A DNA stretch of 61,583 nt from Bathymodiolus heckerae thiotrophic gill symbiont (GTDB lineage: Bacteria; Pseudomonadota; Gammaproteobacteria; PS1; Pseudothioglobaceae): contig NZ_FQTP01000001.1 in assembly GCF_900128515.1 (NCBI RefSeq), positions 1 to 61,583 on the forward strand, read 5' to 3'. Position 1 is the stretch's first letter. The number at the start of each line of letters is the position of its first letter. This document shows positions 26,195 to 38,149 of this stretch, one piece after another. The notes beneath the pieces were generated by a model. That model was not told where the DNA came from. It searched no databases and was given only the letters and a program-made list of their open reading frames with translations. A program made the translations under genes and the position numbers.

Positions 26195-27664
26195 TTAAAA
26201 AATATTATGAATGTTGTTTCCGTCACTATTCACCGCTACGGTTACTGGCATATTTTCCACTTCAAATTCGTAGATTGCCTCCATACCCATTTCTGCAAAA
26301 GCTATTTTTTTAGCTTTTTTAATAGATTTAGAAATCAAATAGGCCGCACCGCCGACTGCAATTAAATAGCTAGCCTTGTGTTTTTTAATACTAGCAACCG
26401 TCTGTTCGCCGCGTTCTGCTTTACCAATCATGCCTAGAATGTTGGTATTTTCAAACATCATGTCAGTATATCGATCCATTCGAGTGGCCGTTGTTGGACC
26501 GGCAGGACCAATCACTTCATCACCCACTGCATCTACTGGGCCAACATAATAAATAAATTTATTATCAAAATCCACGCCTTCAGGTAGGCCTTCGCCATTA
26601 TCAAGCATTTTTTTAAGTCTTGCATGTGCTGCATCACGACCAGTAATAATGGTGCCAGTTAGTAGTAAAGTGTCACCAATATTCCAATCAAACATTTGCT
26701 CGCGAGTGAGTGAGTTTAAATCAACTTTTTTATAGGCTGAATAGTCCATCTCTAAATCAGGGTAAATATCCATATCTACTTTAGGTAGTTGTGCCACGCC
26801 TGAGCCATCCAATGAAAAATGCAGGTGACGTGTCGCCGCACAATTTGGAATCATTGCTACCGCTTGAGAAGCGGCGTGAGTTGGGTAATCTTTAATTTTG
26901 ACATCTAGTACCGTCGTTAATCCACCTAAACCTTGCGCACCAATACCAAGTTTGTTAATTCGCTCTAACAGTTTTAGACGCATTTTTTCGATATTGGTCG
27001 GGTTGGTTTTTTGTGCAATATCGGTAATATCAATTGGATCAAGTAAACTTTCTTTAGCCATAAGCATGGCCTTTTCAGCTGTACCACCCACACCAATACC
27101 AATAATACCTGGTGGACACCAACCTGCACCCATGGTCGGAATCATATCAAGCACCCAATCGGTTACACTTTCAGAAGGATTTAAAATGGCAAATTTAGCT
27201 TTATTTTCAGAGCCACAACCTTTCGCTGCAACAATGATATTAAGCTTATTTCCTTTGACCACTTTATGGTGAATAACTGCCGGCGTGTTGTCTTTGGTGT
27301 TTTCTCTTGAAAATAGAGGGTCTTTGACAATTGATGCGCGTAGTGGATTATCTTCAAAAGTAAAGGCACGTCTAACCCCTTCATTAATCATTTCATCCAA
27401 AGATAAATTCGCCTCCCAAGAAACATCCATACCTACTTCAACAAAGACATTAACAATACCTGTATCTTGGCATAACGGACGCCTGCCCAATGCTGCCATT
27501 TTTGAGTTAATTAAAATCTGTGCAATGGCATTTTTAGCTGAATCGTGCGTTTCTTTTTCATGGGCTTTTGTCATAGCCTGAATAAAGTCAGGCGAATGGT
27601 AATACGAAATATATTGCAATGCATTGAAAACACTCTCAATCACGTGTTCTTGCTGAATTTTCAT
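26195..27664 (-). CDS. Fumarate hydratase, class I (iron-sulfur)
   Basis: 489 residues as one chain, covering both the alpha part and the C-terminal beta part (from about VDLNSLTREQMFDW). The three cysteines for the [4Fe-4S] cluster are C65 (PLCQDTG), C183 (GWCPPGIIGIGVGG) and C275 (PNCAATRH), with spacings close to those of E. coli FumA. It interconverts fumarate and malate. It is slightly shorter than FumA/FumB (548) and is oxygen-sensitive by class. It is divergent from mreB with 90 bases between, and cotranscribed with the ABM gene. Confidence 0.95.
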   Translation of the reverse strand: MKIQQEHVIESVFNALQYISYYHSPDFIQAMTKAHEKETHDSAKNAIAQILINSKMAALGRRPLCQDTGIVNVFVEVGMDVSWEANLSLDEMINEGVRRAFTFEDNPLRASIVKDPLFSRENTKDNTPAVIHHKVVKGNKLNIIVAAKGCGSENKAKFAILNPSESVTDWVLDMIPTMGAGWCPPGIIGIGVGGTAEKAMLMAKESLLDPIDITDIAQKTNPTNIEKMRLKLLERINKLGIGAQGLGGLTTVLDVKIKDYPTHAASQAVAMIPNCAATRHLHFSLDGSGVAQLPKVDMDIYPDLEMDYSAYKKVDLNSLTREQMFDWNIGDTLLLTGTIITGRDAAHARLKKMLDNGEGLPEGVDFDNKFIYYVGPVDAVGDEVIGPAGPTTATRMDRYTDMMFENTNILGMIGKAERGEQTVASIKKHKASYLIAVGGAAYLISKSIKKAKKIAFAEMGMEAIYEFEVENMPVTVAVNSDGNNIHNIF

Positions 27665-27683
27665 ATTTGTACCGCCTTTAGGA

Positions 27684-27712
27684 TTGTTGTATTTTCGCCA
27701 ATAATTTATAGT
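27684..27712 (+). promoter_or_regulatory. Probable sigma70 promoter for the mre operon
   Basis: TTGTTG (27684-27689), 17-base spacer, TATAGT (27707-27712). It lies 42 bases before the mreB start. An overlapping TATTAT gives an alternative -10. Confidence 0.45.
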
Positions 27713-27754
27713 ATTATATCTCTTTATTTCATCAATAATTAATCAGGAATTTTT

Positions 27755-28816
27755 ATGTTTGGTTTTTTCAAAGCCCAAAGTCTTTCAATTGATTTTTTCA
27801 AAGCCCGAAGTCTTTCAATTGATTTAGGCACCGCTAATACGCTCATTTATATGGATGGTCAGATCGTCCTAAACGAGCCCTCAGTGGTGGCCATTCGCCA
27901 TGACAGAGGCTCAATGGAGGCTACTATTATTGCCGTTGGTCAGGATGCTAAAAACATGCTGGGTAGAACGCCTGGTTCAATCGAGGCAATTCGTCCAATG
28001 AAAGACGGTGTTATTGCTGACTTTAAAGTCACTGAAAAAATGCTACAGCATTTCATTCGTAAAGTATTGCGCTCTGGTTTTTTCTCACCCAGCCCAAAGG
28101 TACTAATTTGTGTTCCTTGTGGTGCCACTCAAGTTGAACGTCGTGCTATTAAAGAAAGTGCGGTTGGTGCAGGTGCGCGTGATGTATATTTAATTGAAGA
28201 GCCAATGGCTGCAGCACTTGGTGCTGGTATGGCAATTGAAGAAGCTTCTGGCGCGATGGTGATCGATATTGGCGGTGGTACAACAGAAATTGCTATTATG
28301 TCTTTAAATGGCATTGTGTACTCTGACTCATTGCGTGTTGGTGGAGATGTATTTGACGATACCATTGTTAGATTTGTACGTAGAGAGCACGGCATCATTA
28401 TTGGCCCTGCTACGGCAGAACAAATCAAAGAGAAAGTGGGCTCAGCCTTTAAAAGCAGTGCGGTTAAAAAGATTGGGTTCAGAGGTAGAGATGTTGCCAA
28501 AGGCATTCCAGTTAGTCTTGAAACCACCAATACAGAAATTCTTGAAGCATTACAAGAGCCGCTAAAAACTATTATTAGCTCTGTAAGAACAGCACTAGAA
28601 AAAACGCCACCTGAATTAAGCTCTGATATTGCTGAAAATGGCTTAGTACTAACGGGTGGTGGTGCTTTATTAGATGGTCTTGATAAACTTATCAATCAAG
28701 AAACCAACTTACCAGTGCGTATTGCTGATGATCCATTAACATGTGTTGCACGTGGTGGTGGTGTTGCTCTTGATATGATCAGCAAACACAACATGGGGTT
28801 CTTAGCAGCCGAATAA
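27755..28816 (+). CDS. mreB: Actin-like rod-shape protein MreB, with duplicated N-terminal segment
   Basis: 353 residues. It polymerises on the inner membrane and guides lateral wall synthesis. The actin fold shows phosphate-1 motif [13 protein letters not shown], phosphate-2 [14 protein letters not shown] and the adenosine motif [14 protein letters not shown]. The unusual point is the N terminus: residues 5-14 ([10 protein letters not shown] region) are repeated in 15-24 as [11 protein letters not shown] normal MreB would read [19 protein letters not shown]. The extra 10 residues put a second copy of strand 1 and its amphipathic lead before the fold. First gene of mreBCD-mrdA. Confidence 0.97.
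   Translation: MFGFFKAQSLSIDFFKARSLSIDLGTANTLIYMDGQIVLNEPSVVAIRHDRGSMEATIIAVGQDAKNMLGRTPGSIEAIRPMKDGVIADFKVTEKMLQHFIRKVLRSGFFSPSPKVLICVPCGATQVERRAIKESAVGAGARDVYLIEEPMAAALGAGMAIEEASGAMVIDIGGGTTEIAIMSLNGIVYSDSLRVGGDVFDDTIVRFVRREHGIIIGPATAEQIKEKVGSAFKSSAVKKIGFRGRDVAKGIPVSLETTNTEILEALQEPLKTIISSVRTALEKTPPELSSDIAENGLVLTGGGALLDGLDKLINQETNLPVRIADDPLTCVARGGGVALDMISKHNMGFLAAE
27763..27822 (+). repeat. 30-bp in-frame tandem duplication in mreB
   Basis: 27763-27792 and 27793-27822 are identical except one base (A at 27777, G at 27807). Unit length is a multiple of three, so the frame is kept and 10 residues are added; the one change makes Gln in copy 1 and Arg in copy 2. Confidence 0.95.
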
Positions 28817-28848
28817 ATAAAATTGTCAGCCAATCAGAATAAAAAACA

Positions 28849-29646
28849 ATGAACTTTTTTAAAATTTTTATCCCAGTTATTGTTGCCATATTTTTAATTC
28901 TGTTTGATTATAAGTTTTCTTATTTAAACCAACTAAGGCAAAATGTTGCAACGCTAATATCACCCATTTATATGGGTGTTAGCTTGCCAGGAAAACTCTA
29001 CATCTGGATTAATGAACAAGGCACTTCTAAAGATCAGCTTCTAAATGACAAACGAAATCTAAATTCTGAACTGTTGGAGCTTCATGCTAGACTGCAACAA
29101 ACTGACGCATTAATTTTAGAAAATAAAAAACTCAATGCCTTACTTGAGTCGAGCTACACATTACAACAAAGGACATTTACTACCGCTAGAATTGAACAAG
29201 TTAGTCGCTCTCGATTAAAAAAACAAATCACCATTAACAAAGGTAGTAATGAGCATTTAAAAATTGGACAAGTGGCATTAGGCGCCAATGGTGTTGTTGG
29301 TCAAATTATCGAAGTGACGCCCACTAACGCTAGCATCTTAATGGTAAGCGATCCAACTCAGCATATACCAGTTAAAAATTCTAGAAATGGTATTCAGGGT
29401 ATTAGCCAGGGTGTGGCTGAAAATCAATTTCTAACTCTGGTCAAATTTATTGAATCTGATTTAGATATTCAAATTGATGATATTTTTCTCACCAGTGCTC
29501 TGGGCGGAAAATTTCCAGATGGCTATCCATTGGGAAAAGTTACTCATGTTGAGCACCATGTAGATGAATCGTTTTTGCGCATTGTATTGGAGCCCATTCA
29601 AAAAACTCAAAACTTGGAGTTTGTCATCATTTTGGATCAACAATGA
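28849..29646 (+). CDS. mreC: Rod-shape-determining protein MreC
   Basis: 265 residues. A single N-terminal membrane helix (FKIFIPVIVAIFLILFDY) leads to a periplasmic coiled coil (~65-100, LLNDKRNLNSELLELHARLQ) and a beta-rich C-terminal domain containing TTARIEQVSRSRLKKQITINKG and GVVGQIIEVTPTNASILMVSDP. It links MreB/MreD to the PBP2-RodA synthase. Its TGA overlaps the mreD start. No Shine-Dalgarno stands out before its ATG. Confidence 0.95.
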   Translation: MNFFKIFIPVIVAIFLILFDYKFSYLNQLRQNVATLISPIYMGVSLPGKLYIWINEQGTSKDQLLNDKRNLNSELLELHARLQQTDALILENKKLNALLESSYTLQQRTFTTARIEQVSRSRLKKQITINKGSNEHLKIGQVALGANGVVGQIIEVTPTNASILMVSDPTQHIPVKNSRNGIQGISQGVAENQFLTLVKFIESDLDIQIDDIFLTSALGGKFPDGYPLGKVTHVEHHVDESFLRIVLEPIQKTQNLEFVIILDQQ

Positions 29647-30113
29647 ATACTCAACGACCTTACCTTTTCTTAATCAAAATAACCTTATTCTCACTTATTC
29701 TTAGCGCATTACCTTTTAACGAAGCTGTTCTTGATAGCTCACCCTTTTGGATGCTTTTATTGTTTAGCTATTGGCTGATCTACTTCCCGGTTCGAGGCGG
29801 TCTTTTTACTGCATTAATATTAGGTACGTTATTAGATATCTTGCAAGGGGATATTCTGGGACAAAATGCCTTGGCATTAATTTTAGCCAGTCTATTTATT
29901 AACAAAGTTAAGCAGTCTTTCTTTGTGTCTAATTTAAGCACTCAACAAGTTTATATATTTGTCGCTGGCAGTATTTACTTCTGCCTTTTCTTTGCAACAC
30001 ATATATTGATACATGGCTTTAATGATAATTACTATTTGTTATTGTCACCATTAACCGGTGCAATTGCTTGGCCAGTTGTAAGACTCCTGCTAAGCAAATG
30101 TAAACACCAGTAG
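29643..30113 (+). CDS. mreD: Rod-shape-determining protein MreD
   Basis: 156 residues with five to six membrane helices. Family pattern: PFWMLLLFSYWLIYFPVRGG followed by ILGTLLDILQGDILGQNALALIL. It overlaps mreC by ATGA and ends 2 bases before mrdA. Confidence 0.94.
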   Translation: MNTQRPYLFLIKITLFSLILSALPFNEAVLDSSPFWMLLLFSYWLIYFPVRGGLFTALILGTLLDILQGDILGQNALALILASLFINKVKQSFFVSNLSTQQVYIFVAGSIYFCLFFATHILIHGFNDNYYLLLSPLTGAIAWPVVRLLLSKCKHQ

Positions 30114-30115
30114 CT

Positions 30116-31984
30116 ATGGATAGTATTAGCAATCCTCATCTTGAAAGCTCACTTTTATCATCACGATTAAAGCTGGCATTAATTTTCATTTTCTTGCTCA
30201 CTTCAGCACTACTCATACGCATTTACAATCTTCAAGTAATAAATCATGACTTCTATCAAGAAGAAGCGCTTGGCAATCAAATGCGTAGTTTGCCCATTGT
30301 GCCAAATCGAGGCAAAATTTTTGATCGAAATGGTCAAATTTTAGCAACTAATAAACTAACTTATCAACTCACACTCACCCCTGAAAAAGTTAAAAATATC
30401 AGTAAAACGCTGCTTCAACTGAAACAGTTTGGACTAATTGACGATAAAGATATTAAAACTTATTATAAAAATAGAAAGCATTTTCGACAATTCCACAACA
30501 TTCCCATTAAGTATAATCTAAACAAAGTCAAAGTAGCTGAATTTTTAGTTAGCAATCAGTTTCCAGGTGTAGACATTGAATCGTATTTTCATCGTGTTTA
30601 TCCACACGATTCTTCTGCTGTACACGCACTTGGCTACGTTTCTAGGATGAACAAAAAAGACACGCTGCTATACGATAGAGAAAATTATTCAGGCACTTTA
30701 TTTGTCGGTAAAGTTGGTATTGAAAAGCAATATGAAACCCTTCTGCACGGACAAACTGGTGTCAAACAAATTGAGCGTAATGTAAGTGGTCGTATTGTCG
30801 ATACCAAAATAATTACGCCTGCCGTTTCTGGCAAGAACTTGTATTTAAGTCTTGACCTAGACATGCAGAAAAAAGCTGAATCTGTGCTTAAAGGTAAGCG
30901 TGGCTCTATTGTTGTAGTTAATGTAACTAGTGGCGAGGTGTTAACTTTGGTTAGTACGCCAACTTACAATCCAAACTGGTTTGTTAATGGTATTTCTCAT
31001 GCTAACTATAAACTATTACAAACCTCTAAAGACATTCCTCAGCTTAATCGTGCCATTCAAGGGCTTTACCCACCTGGGTCAACCATCAAGCCCATGGTTG
31101 CATTAGCGGGTCTTGAAGAAGGTATTATTACCAACAAGAGTAAAACATTTTGTCCAGGTTATTACAAGCTTCCAAATTTCAAGCGAAAATTTAATGACTG
31201 GAAACGCACTGGCCATGGTCATGTCGATGTCAAAGATTCAATTGCGCAATCTTGTGATGTATTCTTTTATGATTTGGCCAATAAAATGGGTATTGATCAA
31301 TTACACAAAAATCTAGTTTTATTTAACTTTGGTCGTAAAACAGGTATTGATATCCCTGGCGAAAAAGGCGGCATCATGCCTTCGAAATCTTGGAAAAAAA
31401 TCAATCGTGACGAGCCTTGGTATCGAGGCGAAACCCTAATTGCTGGTATTGGTCAAGGATTCATGACATCTAGCCCATTGCAACTTGCCGTTGCTACCGC
31501 CGCACTTGCCAATAAAGGTCAGATATTTCAACCAACACTACTTAGAGCCACTCAAGCTCCAGGAAGCTCGATCGTAACAATAGATAACAAGCGTAGTAAA
31601 CAAATACCCATTAAAGATATTCACAACTGGGAAGACGTCATTGATGGCATGAAAATGACCATTTATGCGCCCAAAGGTACAGCTAGAAAACTTAACAAAG
31701 GCTTGACCTATACCTTAGCTGGAAAAACAGGAACCGCCCAAGTTTTTGGCTTAGATGCTGAAGAGCAATACATTGCTGAAAAATATGAAGAAAAGCTACG
31801 TGATCATGCACTCTTTACTGGCTTTGCGCCGATTGAAAACCCTCAAATTGCCATTGCCATTATTGTTGAAAATGCAGGTAGTGGTAGCTCAAAAGCAGCG
31901 CCATTAGCACGCCAAGTGCTTGATGTTTACTTTAACAAGCAAGCAACTAACCAATCGCTTGACGCAACAATTCTTCATCAATAG
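30116..31984 (+). CDS. mrdA: Penicillin-binding protein 2 (peptidoglycan transpeptidase)
   Basis: 622 residues. One N-terminal membrane helix (LKLALIFIFLLTSALLIRIYNLQ) is followed by the pedestal domain (RGKIFDRNGQILATNKL) and the transpeptidase domain. The catalytic motifs are STIK in GLYPPGSTIKPMVALAG, SCD in IAQSCDVFFYDLA and KTG in LAGKTGTAQVFG. It crosslinks lateral-wall peptidoglycan in the Rod complex. rodA, its usual downstream partner, is not next: the following gene is on the other strand and overlaps by 38 bases. Confidence 0.96.
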   Translation: MDSISNPHLESSLLSSRLKLALIFIFLLTSALLIRIYNLQVINHDFYQEEALGNQMRSLPIVPNRGKIFDRNGQILATNKLTYQLTLTPEKVKNISKTLLQLKQFGLIDDKDIKTYYKNRKHFRQFHNIPIKYNLNKVKVAEFLVSNQFPGVDIESYFHRVYPHDSSAVHALGYVSRMNKKDTLLYDRENYSGTLFVGKVGIEKQYETLLHGQTGVKQIERNVSGRIVDTKIITPAVSGKNLYLSLDLDMQKKAESVLKGKRGSIVVVNVTSGEVLTLVSTPTYNPNWFVNGISHANYKLLQTSKDIPQLNRAIQGLYPPGSTIKPMVALAGLEEGIITNKSKTFCPGYYKLPNFKRKFNDWKRTGHGHVDVKDSIAQSCDVFFYDLANKMGIDQLHKNLVLFNFGRKTGIDIPGEKGGIMPSKSWKKINRDEPWYRGETLIAGIGQGFMTSSPLQLAVATAALANKGQIFQPTLLRATQAPGSSIVTIDNKRSKQIPIKDIHNWEDVIDGMKMTIYAPKGTARKLNKGLTYTLAGKTGTAQVFGLDAEEQYIAEKYEEKLRDHALFTGFAPIENPQIAIAIIVENAGSGSSKAAPLARQVLDVYFNKQATNQSLDATILHQ

Positions 31985-32312
31985 GAAATTTCAGCATTAC
32001 ATCCATTCTGTATCGAGCTTTTAATTGATCCAACTGAGGTTGGTTAAGTTCATCATATAAAATCACGATTTTGGCTTGAGGTGAATTACCTTCTAAAGTT
32101 GCGAGTAAAGACTCAATGTTGCTCACTCTATCTCTAAATTCAGGATTATGACTAAACTCTGCCACTAGTACTTGGTAGTTATTTTTCTTAGCCAATTTTG
32201 TTGCCTTACGCTGAGAATCCTCAAAATCAACCTTAAACCCTTGCTCAACAAACATTGGAGTAAAATCTTCAAAACCACCCTCATCAACAAAAAACAATAA
32301 GCTTTTATTCAT
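31947..32312 (-). CDS. Receiver-domain-like protein, phospho-acceptor not evident
   Basis: 121 residues. The pattern resembles a CheY-like alpha/beta fold: SLLFFVDEGG at strand 1, FKVDFEDSQRKATKLAKKNNYQVLVAEFSH at strand 2-3, KIVILYDELN at strand 4, and VMLKFPIDEELLRQAI with the conserved K-x-P near the end. The strand-3 position is VLVAEFS, so the usual phosphorylatable Asp is replaced by Glu or missing. Probably a non-phosphorylated receiver relative. The first base pairs of the gene's 3' end lie within mrdA. It starts 16 bases after tgt's stop and could be cotranscribed with it. Confidence 0.65.
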   Translation of the reverse strand: MNKSLLFFVDEGGFEDFTPMFVEQGFKVDFEDSQRKATKLAKKNNYQVLVAEFSHNPEFRDRVSNIESLLATLEGNSPQAKIVILYDELNQPQLDQLKARYRMDVMLKFPIDEELLRQAIG

Positions 32313-32328
32313 ATTAACATTCCATAAC

Positions 32329-35250
<2,922 letters not shown>

Positions 35251-35264
<14 letters not shown>

Positions 35265-35610
35265 CGTTCATTGGATGATCTTCTGGCACGATAGCACCTT
35301 TTTCAAGTGCAATTTCTACAATTTCATTAGCTCGAAATTTGTCTGGATTTTGCAATAACTCTTGCTGCCAAAAGGAGTGCATTTCACACATTTGTGGATG
35401 CGTATGATTACACCCTAAAATATGAAACGAGCAACCACCTACTTTCCAAGGGCCATCTCCAGTTATCTCGCCTTCGATCAAATGAATACTATAAGTCGGA
35501 TCTTTTTCCCAGAAAAGTTCAAAATACAATACCCCTTGAGGGTGTTGAAATAGATTTTCAATAACACGCACCTCCCCATTCGGATACTTAATATACAGTG
35601 GCGAACGCAT
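35251..35610 (-). CDS. Unknown small protein with a Cys/His cluster
   Basis: 119 residues from the ATG at 35610; the longer frame from 35730 overlaps recX for 110 bases and its extra 40 residues look like read-through of recX antiframe, so I reject it. The core carries C60, H63, C67, H69, H71, C75 and H78 (GGCSFHILGCNHTHPQMCEMHSFW), which looks like a metal or iron-sulfur binding site. N-terminal half is beta-rich (LYIKYPNGEVRVIENLFQ, GVLYFELFWEKDPTYSIHLI). No family recognised. It starts 10 bases after recX and overlaps the ATM1-type exporter, so the two are likely cotranscribed. Confidence 0.7.
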
Positions 35611-35620
35611 AGACAGCAAT

Positions 35621-36058
35621 TTATGCGGTTTTAAATGATTCACTGATGTGCTCAAAATTAAATCCTCTTGATTGTAAAAAACGCTGCTGCTTGGCTTTTT
35701 CTTTAAAGTCAATTGGCACTTGTTTACCAAATTTACGTTCGCGTATATTGCGTGCTAATGTATAAAAATCATAGCCTGATAAATCAAACTGATCAATGCC
35801 GCGCTGTTTTAAATCAACGATAATTTTAATTGGACCCTTACCTTGATTAAAACGCATTTGAATAAAATCAGCTGAAAATCGCACATCACTTTGATAGTTT
35901 TGCTCTATTAAAGTATCGATCGACGATTCAATATCGCTCTCATCAAATTCTTTAATAGTAAGCTTTTGTCTTAACTCAAAAACCGAATGCTCGCGCCTGA
36001 CCAGCAGCTGCATTGCAGCTGCATAACATTTTTTCTTATTTGGCGTCGTCACTGTCAC
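35621..36058 (-). CDS. recX: Regulatory protein RecX
   Basis: 145 residues. It modulates RecA filaments. The three tandem three-helix modules are visible: [19 protein letters not shown], then [34 protein letters not shown] and [13 protein letters not shown]. The start lies inside the 3' end of recA (23-base overlap), so translation is coupled. Confidence 0.9.
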   Translation of the reverse strand: MTVTTPNKKKCYAAAMQLLVRREHSVFELRQKLTIKEFDESDIESSIDTLIEQNYQSDVRFSADFIQMRFNQGKGPIKIIVDLKQRGIDQFDLSGYDFYTLARNIRERKFGKQVPIDFKEKAKQQRFLQSRGFNFEHISESFKTA

Positions 36059-37043
36059 TCATGAGCTTTTCACGAATTTTAGTCTCAATGCTTTGGCTTA
36101 ATTCCTTATGCTCAATCAAGTAATCACGTGAGTTGTCTTTACCTTGACCAATTCGAACACCTTCAACACTATACCAAGCGCCTGCTTTTTCAACAAAGCC
36201 ATGCTTAACACCCAAATCAATAATTTCACTTTCACGAGAAATACCTTGGTTGTATAGAATCTGGAATTCAGCTTGCTTGAAAGGAGGTGCAACTTTATTT
36301 TTCAATACTTTTACGCGTGTCTCATTACCTAGAATTTCATCGCCTTTCTTGATTGCACCAATGCGACGAATATCAAGACGCACTGAAGCGTAGAACTTTA
36401 GCGCATTACCACCTGTTGTGGTTTCTGGGTTGCCAAACATAACACCAATCTTCATGCGTAATTGATTAATAAAGATTACCATGGTGTTAGTTTTCTTAAT
36501 ATTTGAGGTTAACTTTCTTAGCGCTTGTGACATTAATCTAGCTTGCAAGCCCATGTGTGATGCACCCATTTCACCTTCAATTTCTGCTTTTGGTGTTAAT
36601 GCAGCAACCGAATCAATAACAATAATATCAACACTACCAGAACGTACTAGCATATCGGTAATTTCCAACGCCTGTTCGCCCGTATCAGGTTGAGAAATTA
36701 AAAGCTCGTCAGTATCAACACCTAAGCGTTTAGCATATTGCGGATCTAGCGCATGCTCAGCATCAATAAATGCAGCAGTACCACCAAGCTTTTGCATCTC
36801 AGCAATAACGTGTAGAGTTAAGGTTGTTTTTCCTGAAGATTCTGGGCCATAAATTTCAATCACTCTGCCTTTTGGTAGGCCGCCAATACCCAAAGCAATA
36901 TCCAAACTTAAACTACCGGTAGAAATAGCCTCGATATCTGTCTGCGCACCTTCGTCACCCAAGAACATAACTGAACCCTTGCCAAACTGTTTGTCAATCT
37001 GTGCTAAAGCCACCTTAAGTGCTTGTTTTTTCTGTTCATCCAT
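36036..37043 (-). CDS. recA: Recombinase RecA
   Basis: 335 residues. Walker [13 protein letters not shown] and the [13 protein letters not shown] segment, the catalytic region [21 protein letters not shown], loop L1/L2 [15 protein letters not shown] and [18 protein letters not shown] are all intact. A strong AGGAG precedes the start. It carries a short acidic tail (SDSDDAK). No LexA-type box is visible between 37044 and 37096 (see findings). Confidence 0.98.
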   Translation of the reverse strand: MDEQKKQALKVALAQIDKQFGKGSVMFLGDEGAQTDIEAISTGSLSLDIALGIGGLPKGRVIEIYGPESSGKTTLTLHVIAEMQKLGGTAAFIDAEHALDPQYAKRLGVDTDELLISQPDTGEQALEITDMLVRSGSVDIIVIDSVAALTPKAEIEGEMGASHMGLQARLMSQALRKLTSNIKKTNTMVIFINQLRMKIGVMFGNPETTTGGNALKFYASVRLDIRRIGAIKKGDEILGNETRVKVLKNKVAPPFKQAEFQILYNQGISRESEIIDLGVKHGFVEKAGAWYSVEGVRIGQGKDNSRDYLIEHKELSQSIETKIREKLMSDSDDAK

Positions 37044-37082
37044 GTTGTTTCTCCTAGGTAAAATGCAATTAATTAATCACTA

Positions 37083-37088
37083 ATTATA
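37083..37088 (-). promoter_or_regulatory. -10 element for recA
   Basis: TATAAT on the minus strand, about 40 bases before the recA start codon. No clear -35 or LexA-binding sequence accompanies it, and the -35 position lies inside the first codons of divergent ribD. Confidence 0.4.
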
Positions 37089-37096
37089 TCTGAAAT

Positions 37097-38149
37097 ATGG
37101 CGGCATTTTTTTCTATAAATGACACTCAAAATATGGGCTTGGCACTTAAGCTTGCACGCCAAGGAATACATGGTGTTGGCGCCAATCCTATGGTTGGCTG
37201 TGTGATTGAAAAAAATGGAAAAATAATCGCTCAAGGCTATCATCAAACTTATGGTGAAGCGCACGCTGAAATCAATGCCTTAAATCAGATTGGCCATCAG
37301 GCGCATGATGCTACTTTGTACGTTACTTTAGAGCCTTGTTCGCATCAAGGAAAAACACCACCCTGCGCTCAAGCAATTATTGATTCAGGTGCTGCCAATG
37401 TTATTATCGCCACACCCGACCCCAATCCTTTGGTGGCTGGACAAGGAATGGCTATACTTGAGGCTGCTGGCATTAATGTAAAAATTGGATTATTGAAAGA
37501 ACAAGCCATCAACCTTAATCGCGGCTTTATTAAGCGCATGAAAACTAAACATCCTTTTGTGACTTGTAAAATTGCCATGAGTCTAGATGGAAAAACCTCT
37601 ATGAGTTCTGGCGAAAGCAAATGGATTACCGGTGAAAGTGCCAGGAAAGATGTGCAAAACCTTAGAGCCAGTTATCAGGCTATCATGACTGGATCAGGTA
37701 CAGTAATTACAGACAATCCATCAATGACATTACGCCAACAAAATGTCGATTTTTCACCATTGCGAGTTGTAATTGATGGCAAAAATAAAATTACTGATAG
37801 TGCGTTAAATATTTTTTCAAGTGATGCACCTACTCAAGTGTTTAACACTAACAACACTCAAACAGATGATAATGGCAAGCTTGATTTAACCAATGTCTTG
37901 CAGCAACTTGGTGATCAAGGTATTAACTCAATCTTATTAGAGGCCGGCCCAGGCTTAATTGGCGCCATGATTAAAAATCAACTGATCGATGAGTTTATTA
38001 TTTATACCGCACCTATACTGATGGGCAGCAGCGCCAATTCAATGATGCAGTTGCCGATTGAGCATATGAATGAAAAAACAGAACTCAACATTAGTGATTT
38101 ACGCATGGTTGGCAACGACATACGCATTACTGCTACAATCAAATCATGA
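37097..38149 (+). CDS. ribD: Bifunctional riboflavin deaminase/reductase
   Basis: 350 residues. The N-terminal cytidine-deaminase-like domain has the zinc site HAEINAL and EPCSHQGKTPPCAQAI; the C-terminal reductase domain begins HPFVTCKIAMSLDGKTSMSSGESKWITG. It performs steps 2 and 3 of riboflavin synthesis. An alternative ATG at codon 13 (MGLALKLA) would also give a complete domain, so the first 12 residues are uncertain. It is divergent from recA with 53 bases between start codons. The 3' end overlaps coaBC by ATGA. Confidence 0.96.
   Translation: MAAFFSINDTQNMGLALKLARQGIHGVGANPMVGCVIEKNGKIIAQGYHQTYGEAHAEINALNQIGHQAHDATLYVTLEPCSHQGKTPPCAQAIIDSGAANVIIATPDPNPLVAGQGMAILEAAGINVKIGLLKEQAINLNRGFIKRMKTKHPFVTCKIAMSLDGKTSMSSGESKWITGESARKDVQNLRASYQAIMTGSGTVITDNPSMTLRQQNVDFSPLRVVIDGKNKITDSALNIFSSDAPTQVFNTNNTQTDDNGKLDLTNVLQQLGDQGINSILLEAGPGLIGAMIKNQLIDEFIIYTAPILMGSSANSMMQLPIEHMNEKTELNISDLRMVGNDIRITATIKS

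Noticed and set aside
28129-28695. Long antisense ORF (188 codons) opposite mreB
   Set aside because: It lies entirely within the conserved mreB coding sequence, has Ser/Ile-rich composition of a frame shadow and no recognisable domain.
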